In this document: positions 7,081 through 10,392 of the stretch, in pieces
How the letters are laid out: every line of letters starts with the position of its first letter
Position numbering within the stretch: the stretch's first letter is position 1
Assembly (NCBI GenBank): GCA_029821455.1
Contig: JALGTI010000085.1
Location: 1 to 10,392, forward strand
Direction: 5' to 3'
Length of the DNA stretch: 10,392 bases
Source: Candidatus Zipacnadia bacterium
GTDB lineage: Bacteria; Armatimonadota; Zipacnadia; Zipacnadales; Zipacnadaceae
Program-made: the position numbers and the translations under genes
Notes under the pieces: generated by a model
What the model saw: only the letters and a program-made list of their open reading frames with translations
Told to the model about the DNA's origin: nothing
The model's database searches: none

Positions 7081-8174
7081 AGCGGCACCAGAAGCTTGTC
7101 CCATTGACCCACAAACACAGACTGCGCGGACTAACGCAGACGCGGGAAGGTGTGGTAGTAGCTAGTTTGCCGGAAGCGCGGGGGCCGCTGTGTGATGTGC
7201 AGCAGCTAGCAAGTGGGGCCAAGCTGGTTGTGAGGCGCGCTGCGGGCCTGGGAGACTGTCTGATGTTGCTACCAGCGCTGATGGCGCTGAAGCGAGAGCG
7301 ACCGGATATCCACCTGGTGCTGCAAGTGCCCAGGGAGTACCAGAAGTTGATGGTGGGCTTCAATATCGCTGACGAAGTCTGGAAGCTCGAGGACATGCCG
7401 CCAGCAGGTGCGGTGTGGGAGCTAGTTGATGTGAGCCACTTCGTTGAGCGCCACCCTGCGGCGTGGGAGATTGACCGGGTGACGCTGTTTGCGGAGGCAT
7501 TTGGAATCGAACCCGTGCCAAGCGCAGCAGCGTATCGGCCACCTGCGAAAGACCTGGCGTGGGCAAGGGAATGGCTGGAGTTCGAAGAGACCCCACGAGG
7601 GCCGAGAGTGGGGCTGTGCCTGGAGGGGAAGTACCGGCACAGGAGCTGGATGGTGAAGTATGTATTCGAGTTGGCAAAGCGGCTGACGCGACGGGGACAT
7701 CGGTGCATCATATTTGCCGACGACCGTTCAGCGCAACGGTCAGCGATGACCGGAAGGCCGGCGGGAATACGTGGGCGAGTGCGGCATGCGTATGGATTTG
7801 AGCTGCCACAGGTGGCGGCGCTGTTGCACATGTGTGATGTTGCTGTGGCACCAGATACAGGTCTGCTACATCTGGGCGCCAGCGTGGGGACGGCGTGCGT
7901 GGGTATCTTCGGAGCTGTGCCCCCGCACCTGCGTACGCGGTTTTATGAGAGCTGTGAATGCCTGTGGGCTAAGGGCAAAGTTGCGTGTGTGCCGTGCTGC
8001 GAAGGCCCCCAGCACCAACGTTGCAACCTGGAATGCCTCAAGGCCATAACGCCGGCCATGGTCGAGGCGGCAATCGAACGTGCACTGGCAGGCTCCAAGG
8101 CGTGCGAAACTACGGCAGACGAGGGCAACGGAGTATGGCAGCGGTTCAGGAATGGATGCAGCAGTTGTGCATGA
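7077..8174 (+). CDS. Glycosyltransferase family 9 (heptosyltransferase-like) protein
   Basis: A 365-residue GT-B type enzyme of the GT9 family, which transfers heptose or related sugars from nucleotide-activated donors, classically onto lipopolysaccharide core. An extension of about 45 residues precedes the first GT-B strand; then comes the N-terminal GLGDCLMLLPALMAL motif (G57, D60). The diagnostic C-terminal motif is DTGLLHLGASVG (from D260) followed by GIFGAVPP. Near the end is a cysteine cluster (CEC, CVPCC, C, C), like the Cys motifs seen in many GT9 proteins and possibly metal-binding. ATG 7077 forms an ATGA overlap with the preceding stop; GTG 7053, with GGAG five bases before it, would add eight residues. 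In a phage late operon the enzyme could alter the host envelope or glycosylate a virion protein. It could also be a cargo (moron) gene. Family assignment is confident; the acceptor is unknown. Confidence 0.9.
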   Translation: MKRHQKLVPLTHKHRLRGLTQTREGVVVASLPEARGPLCDVQQLASGAKLVVRRAAGLGDCLMLLPALMALKRERPDIHLVLQVPREYQKLMVGFNIADEVWKLEDMPPAGAVWELVDVSHFVERHPAAWEIDRVTLFAEAFGIEPVPSAAAYRPPAKDLAWAREWLEFEETPRGPRVGLCLEGKYRHRSWMVKYVFELAKRLTRRGHRCIIFADDRSAQRSAMTGRPAGIRGRVRHAYGFELPQVAALLHMCDVAVAPDTGLLHLGASVGTACVGIFGAVPPHLRTRFYESCECLWAKGKVACVPCCEGPQHQRCNLECLKAITPAMVEAAIERALAGSKACETTADEGNGVWQRFRNGCSSCA

Positions 8175-8485
8175 GGCCAGAGGTGTGGCGGTTCGTGAGT
8201 ATCTCGGTGGCCGGGCTATTGGGGTCAGTGGTGAACCTGGCACTGGAGGAACGAGCGCTGGTGCTGCCGCGCTTTGAGGATGGCAGGCTGCATCTGGGGT
8301 TTCTGGGCAATCTGGCGATCTGCATGGCCGTGGCCCATCTGGTGGATCAGAACTTCCAGGCGGCATTTGTGGCGGCCCTGTGCGGAACCACCACACTGCG
8401 GGCTCTCAAGGTCCGCGTCGAGCAAATCTTTGAGGCAGAGATACAACGGATACGAGGCGAGAGGGATGACTGGAGTGGAGATTAG
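8135..8485 (+). CDS. Small membrane protein, holin-like
   Basis: A 116-residue protein with three likely membrane segments: residues 20-37 (FVSISVAGLLGSVVNLAL), 52-70 and 73-88. A charged C-terminal tail follows (RVEQIFEAEIQRIRGERDD). Size, hydrophobicity and position just before an LLH holin fit a holin, holin regulator or other lysis-cassette membrane protein. I cannot place it in a named family; a resemblance to small hydrophobic DUF4257-like proteins is only impressionistic. ATG 8135 is chosen because GAGG (8121-8124) lies about 10 bases upstream. It overlaps the glycosyltransferase by 40 bases in another frame. ATG 8156, or ATG 8171 in an ATGA overlap, would shorten the N-terminus without touching the membrane segments. 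Confidence 0.72.
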   Translation: MAAVQEWMQQLCMRPEVWRFVSISVAGLLGSVVNLALEERALVLPRFEDGRLHLGFLGNLAICMAVAHLVDQNFQAAFVAALCGTTTLRALKVRVEQIFEAEIQRIRGERDDWSGD

Positions 8486-8840
8486 CATCATCGGAAGCCT
8501 GGACCTGCTTCTGATAATCAGCGCATTGCTGGTGGGGTTGTACTTGTATCGGAGGGGCATCAATGGTATCTGTCAACTAACTCTGGGCAGCCTGGGAGTG
8601 TGGCGCATGCTGAGTGCGGCTTCGCTGGTGACGGGCGGAGCTGGAAGCGATACAAGGGAGATGTGGATAGTGAATGTGGCATTCGGCTATTTCGTGCTGT
8701 ACACGGTCGTGCATCTGGCCAACCTCGTGGCGGAGGCCCGCAGGTGTGCTCAGAGAGATGGGCGACCGGCCAGCATTGCGCAAGACGATACAGTGATACA
8801 AACCGGCGAGGGCATTCGGGTGACAACAGTAGGGAGGTAG
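8466..8840 (+). CDS. Small three-TM membrane protein in the lysis region
   Basis: A 124-residue protein with three hydrophobic segments: residues 6-28 (ISIIGSLDLLLIISALLVGLYLY), 35-56 and 66-88 (WIVNVAFGYFVLYTVVHLA). A polar tail of about 35 residues follows and is probably cytoplasmic. ATG 8466 is preceded by GAGG (8454-8457) at 8 bases and overlaps the preceding gene by 20 bases, so the two are probably coupled. The frame stays open further upstream to 8274, but that part lies within the preceding membrane gene and is Trp/Arg/Pro-rich shadow sequence. No family is recognised. Its place between another membrane protein and the LLH holin suggests a holin, antiholin or superinfection-exclusion function; this is inference from context. 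Confidence 0.75.
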   Translation: MTGVEISIIGSLDLLLIISALLVGLYLYRRGINGICQLTLGSLGVWRMLSAASLVTGGAGSDTREMWIVNVAFGYFVLYTVVHLANLVAEARRCAQRDGRPASIAQDDTVIQTGEGIRVTTVGR

Positions 8841-8844
8841 AGAA

Positions 8845-9144
8845 ATGGAGGAGCTGATTGAGTATCTGAATAGTCTCATCCTGCCAGGGCTTGGGTCGCT
8901 ATTGATTGCGGTACTGTTCGCCCTGGCAAGGCATTACATTCAACAGATCAAAAACATGCAACTGCGGCAAGCGCTCCTGGACCTGGTCAAGGCGGCGGAG
9001 CAGATATACGGAGCCGGCAAGGGGGCAGCCAAGCGGCGCTACGTGATGGAGAGAGCACGGCGGCGTCGCCTGCAGCCGGTTGCGCGAGAGGACGTGGAAG
9101 CAGCCGTGTACGAGCTGCGGAGGGAAGTGAATGACAATGCTTAG
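8845..9144 (+). CDS. Phage holin, LLH family (Phage_holin_6_1-like)
   Basis: A 99-residue holin-type protein that would form the lysis pore in the cytoplasmic membrane and let the endolysin out. It has one N-terminal membrane helix (about residues 12-30, ILPGLGSLLIAVLFALARHY). A basic, helical cytoplasmic domain follows with the pattern characteristic of the LLH superfamily: VKAAEQIYGAGKGAAKRRYV, a run of Arg residues, then EDVEAAVYELRREV. Length matches the family (about 100 residues). ATG 8845 follows GGGAGG (8832-8837) at 7 bases and comes four bases after the preceding stop. The gene overlaps the next one by 14 bases. Assignment rests on remembered family pattern rather than a search. Confidence 0.85.
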   Translation: MEELIEYLNSLILPGLGSLLIAVLFALARHYIQQIKNMQLRQALLDLVKAAEQIYGAGKGAAKRRYVMERARRRRLQPVAREDVEAAVYELRREVNDNA

Positions 9145-9556
9145 GACAATTGAGTTGGCTCTGTGTATACTCGTGGGATCGGCTGGCTACTGCCAGGCAG
9201 GTAATATTTTCGAGGACCTGTTGAGGTCTTTGACGCCAGAAGAGGCCGGCGTGGCGACCATAATATGGCCGGTAGAAGACCTGACGGCTGGCGCACAGTT
9301 CTCGTGGGGCCCGATGAGCCTCAAGGCGTGGGATCAAGACCTGCACCTGTATGTTGACCTGCTGCTGGTAGACGGGAATTGGGGTCTCGGGGGCAGCGTT
9401 GAGAGCAGCGATGTGATAGACTTGCTCCGTCTGGAGAACTGGTTCCCGCTGCCATGGCATCAGTTGCTGGACGGCACGCGAACCGGAGCCTGTGGATGGA
9501 AGGAAGAGGATGCGGCGTTTGGGCTCTATTTGATGAAGCCGCTGGCGCAGTTCTGA
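9131..9556 (+). CDS. Secreted protein of unknown function between holin and endolysin
   Basis: A 141-residue protein with a plausible signal peptide: MTMLRTIE, then a hydrophobic core LALCILVGSAG and a likely signal peptidase I site after QA at residue 23. The cysteine at 21 is not in a proper lipobox, so a lipoprotein is unlikely. The mature part has alternating hydrophobic/polar strands (LHLYVDLLLVDGNWGLGGSVES) and ends GLYLMKPLAQF. A C-terminal Phe after an alternating strand is a classic outer-membrane beta-barrel signature, though about 118 mature residues allow only a small barrel. GGAGG (9119-9123) lies 7 bases before ATG 9131; ATG 9137 is a near alternative. Possible roles are an outer-membrane lysis factor (spanin substitute), surface exclusion or receptor masking. 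No family is recognised and no typical spanin features (lipobox, coiled coil) are seen. Confidence 0.75.
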   Translation: MTMLRTIELALCILVGSAGYCQAGNIFEDLLRSLTPEEAGVATIIWPVEDLTAGAQFSWGPMSLKAWDQDLHLYVDLLLVDGNWGLGGSVESSDVIDLLRLENWFPLPWHQLLDGTRTGACGWKEEDAAFGLYLMKPLAQF

Positions 9557-9569
9557 GGTGCTGAATATG
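9555..9569 (+). promoter_or_regulatory. Shine-Dalgarno deciding the endolysin start
   Basis: GAGGTG (9555-9560) overlaps the upstream TGA stop (9554-9556) and lies 6 bases before ATG 9567. The in-frame GTG at 9558 lies within this site, so ATG 9567 is preferred as start. Confidence 0.55.
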
Positions 9570-10247
9570 CCTTCTGAAACGCAGGTATCAATCGAAGACG
9601 CGTTGCGCTACATAAATGAGGCTCTGGTACAGCGGTCAATTCGCAGCGTCATTGTGCACCACACCTGGCGGCCGACCGCTGCGGAATATCGCGGCCTGGC
9701 TACTATCCGCGCAGTGCGGCAGTACCATACGAATGTGCGAGGCTGGTCGGATAACGGCTACCATATTATGATCGGGCCGCCCGGAGATATCTTCCTGTGC
9801 AGGCCGCTGCGCCGAGCCGGCGCCCACTGCAAGGGGCAAAATGCCCACTCGGTGGGGGTGTCGTATGTGGCCAATTTCGATGTCGAGGACCCCGCGGACT
9901 ACCCGGGCCTGGAAACAGGGCAGCGGATTGTGGCGGCGCTGCTGCAACGGTTTGGCCTCGGGCCTGAAGCGGTCCACTTCCACAGAGACTACGCGCCCAA
10001 GAGTTGCCCGGGATGGAACCTGAAGCTGGATGCCTACAGGGATGCTGTCGCGGCACTGCTTCAGCAGGCGACCAGCGGCGGTGTGCAGGTGGTGCTGCTG
10101 CCGGGCAGCAAGGTCATAGAATGCAAGGCGCGGCTGGAGCACGGCACCACCCGAGTGGACCTGAGGCCGGTCGCGGAGGCTTTAGGATATGAAGTGCTTG
10201 ACCGAATAAAAGAGCAGGGGAAGGTATTCTTGCGGCCGTATGCCTAG
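9567..10247 (+). CDS. Endolysin: N-acetylmuramoyl-L-alanine amidase (Amidase_2/PGRP) with C-terminal stalk-like domain
   Basis: A 226-residue peptidoglycan amidase that would cut the bond between N-acetylmuramic acid and L-alanine during lysis. It closely follows the T7 lysozyme pattern: VHHT gives zinc ligand H31, GYHIMIG gives the conserved Tyr (Y65), and HRDYAPKSCPG gives H139, catalytic Lys K145 and zinc ligand C147, with the H+6=K and H+8=C spacing intact. From about residue 170 a second domain (VQVVLLPGSKVIECKARLE, then DLRPVAEALGYEV and KVFLRP) resembles the copper amine oxidase N-terminal-like stalk domain, often found in envelope proteins and probably used here for cell-wall contact. 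It has no signal peptide, consistent with holin-dependent release. It starts 10 bases after the secreted-protein gene and closes the late operon. The full set of catalytic residues suggests it is active. Confidence 0.93.
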   Translation: MPSETQVSIEDALRYINEALVQRSIRSVIVHHTWRPTAAEYRGLATIRAVRQYHTNVRGWSDNGYHIMIGPPGDIFLCRPLRRAGAHCKGQNAHSVGVSYVANFDVEDPADYPGLETGQRIVAALLQRFGLGPEAVHFHRDYAPKSCPGWNLKLDAYRDAVAALLQQATSGGVQVVLLPGSKVIECKARLEHGTTRVDLRPVAEALGYEVLDRIKEQGKVFLRPYA

Positions 10248-10275
10248 CAGCGAGAGTCGCGGTTTGGGCGATAGC

Positions 10276-10304
10276 TTGTGACAACTGCTGGCTTCTGCTA
10301 TATT
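10276..10304 (+). promoter_or_regulatory. Putative sigma70-like promoter downstream of the lysis module
   Basis: A -35-like TTGTGA (10276-10281, 4/6 match) and a -10-like TATATT (10299-10304, 5/6 match) are separated by exactly 17 bases. The -10 has the extended TGC just upstream (10296-10298). It lies in the gap after the endolysin stop and about 37 bases before the next likely start codon, at 10341. This would start a new transcription unit. It is the best promoter match I found in the window; activity is inferred. Confidence 0.5.
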
Positions 10305-10340
10305 GGGATGAGGAAAGCAAGATAATGGAGCTTCGTCCCA

Positions 10341-10392
10341 ATGCGGAAGTCGGCGCAATTGAGCAGGGCAGAGCTGCGTGCCGCTGAGGTGG
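10341..10392 (+). CDS. Start of a downstream gene (partial)
   Basis: From ATG 10341 the frame is open to the window edge, giving 17 residues that begin MRKSAQLSRAELRAAEV. GGAG (10327-10330) lies 10 bases upstream and the promoter above precedes it. An in-frame stop at 10323-10325 makes this ATG the first possible start. A competing ATG at 10325 gives only 20 codons. The visible peptide is basic and helical, like the start of a DNA-binding or cytoplasmic protein, but too little is present to assign a function. Confidence 0.4.
   Translation, partial: MRKSAQLSRAELRAAEV

Noticed and set aside
7985..8134. Longer N-terminus (50 extra residues) for the first small membrane protein
   Set aside because: That stretch overlaps the conserved C-terminal part of the glycosyltransferase and is rich in Arg, Pro and Gly, typical of shadow translation.
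9636..10142. 168-codon reverse-strand open frame
   Set aside because: It lies entirely within the amidase gene, which has all its catalytic residues; the reverse product shows no domain pattern. The same holds for the other reverse-strand frames.
10250..10260. Small hairpin GCGA-GAG-TCGC after the endolysin as a terminator
   Set aside because: Only a 4-bp stem with a 3-base loop and no U-tract.
10325..10387. 20-codon ORF from ATG 10325
   Set aside because: Too short and overlapped by a frame that stays open to the window edge with a reasonable ribosome binding site.
1..10392. tRNA, rRNA, CRISPR array, insertion sequence or attachment site
   Set aside because: I saw no cloverleaf with a conserved T-loop, no spaced direct repeats, no transposase motifs and no long direct repeats.

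Overview
The window looks like the late region of a tailed double-stranded DNA phage or prophage. All genes lie on the + strand and are tightly packed, with several stop/start overlaps. They run in the order tail/baseplate structural genes, tail appendage, glycosyltransferase, small membrane proteins, endolysin. I see no rRNA, tRNA, CRISPR array, transposase or integrase. The coding strand is visibly richer in G than C and the DNA is moderately GC-rich. I cannot name the host. A family 9 (heptosyltransferase-type) glycosyltransferase and an exported protein with outer-membrane-barrel-like features hint at a diderm host. The LLH-type holin and the endolysin's stalk-like C-terminal domain are familiar from Firmicutes-type and some deep-branching diderm lineages. 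This host reading is inference.

Region 1 (2-6275) is the structural module. It starts with the last 43 codons of an upstream gene and a short gap holding a GC-rich hairpin. A 1058-residue multidomain protein follows: helical N-terminus, beta-sandwich domains, a cysteine-rich zinc-ribbon-like insert and the start of an Asp-box beta-propeller. The next small gene, one base out of phase, carries two more Asp-boxes, so the propeller is split across two reading frames. Then come a 769-residue protein with a phage tail-hub (gp27/gpD-like) C-terminal half and a 74-residue basic protein with a Tyr/Gly-rich tail.

Region 2 (6276-7080) opens with a strong GC hairpin and a 235-residue beta-rich protein that is probably a tail-fibre or baseplate appendage.

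Region 3 (7077-10247) is one translationally coupled run. It encodes a GT9 glycosyltransferase, two small proteins each with about three membrane segments, an LLH-family holin, a secreted protein of unknown role, and a T7-lysozyme-type zinc amidase (N-acetylmuramoyl-L-alanine amidase) with a C-terminal stalk-like domain. The likely logic is that the holin lets the signal-less amidase reach the peptidoglycan, while the other membrane or secreted proteins may assist lysis or alter the envelope. The glycosyltransferase may modify the host surface or a virion protein.

Region 4 (10248-10392) holds a good sigma70-like promoter followed by the start of another gene that leaves the window.

The observations most worth a second look are the frame-split Asp-box propeller, the GT9 enzyme placed between appendage and lysis genes, and the secreted barrel-like protein between holin and endolysin.
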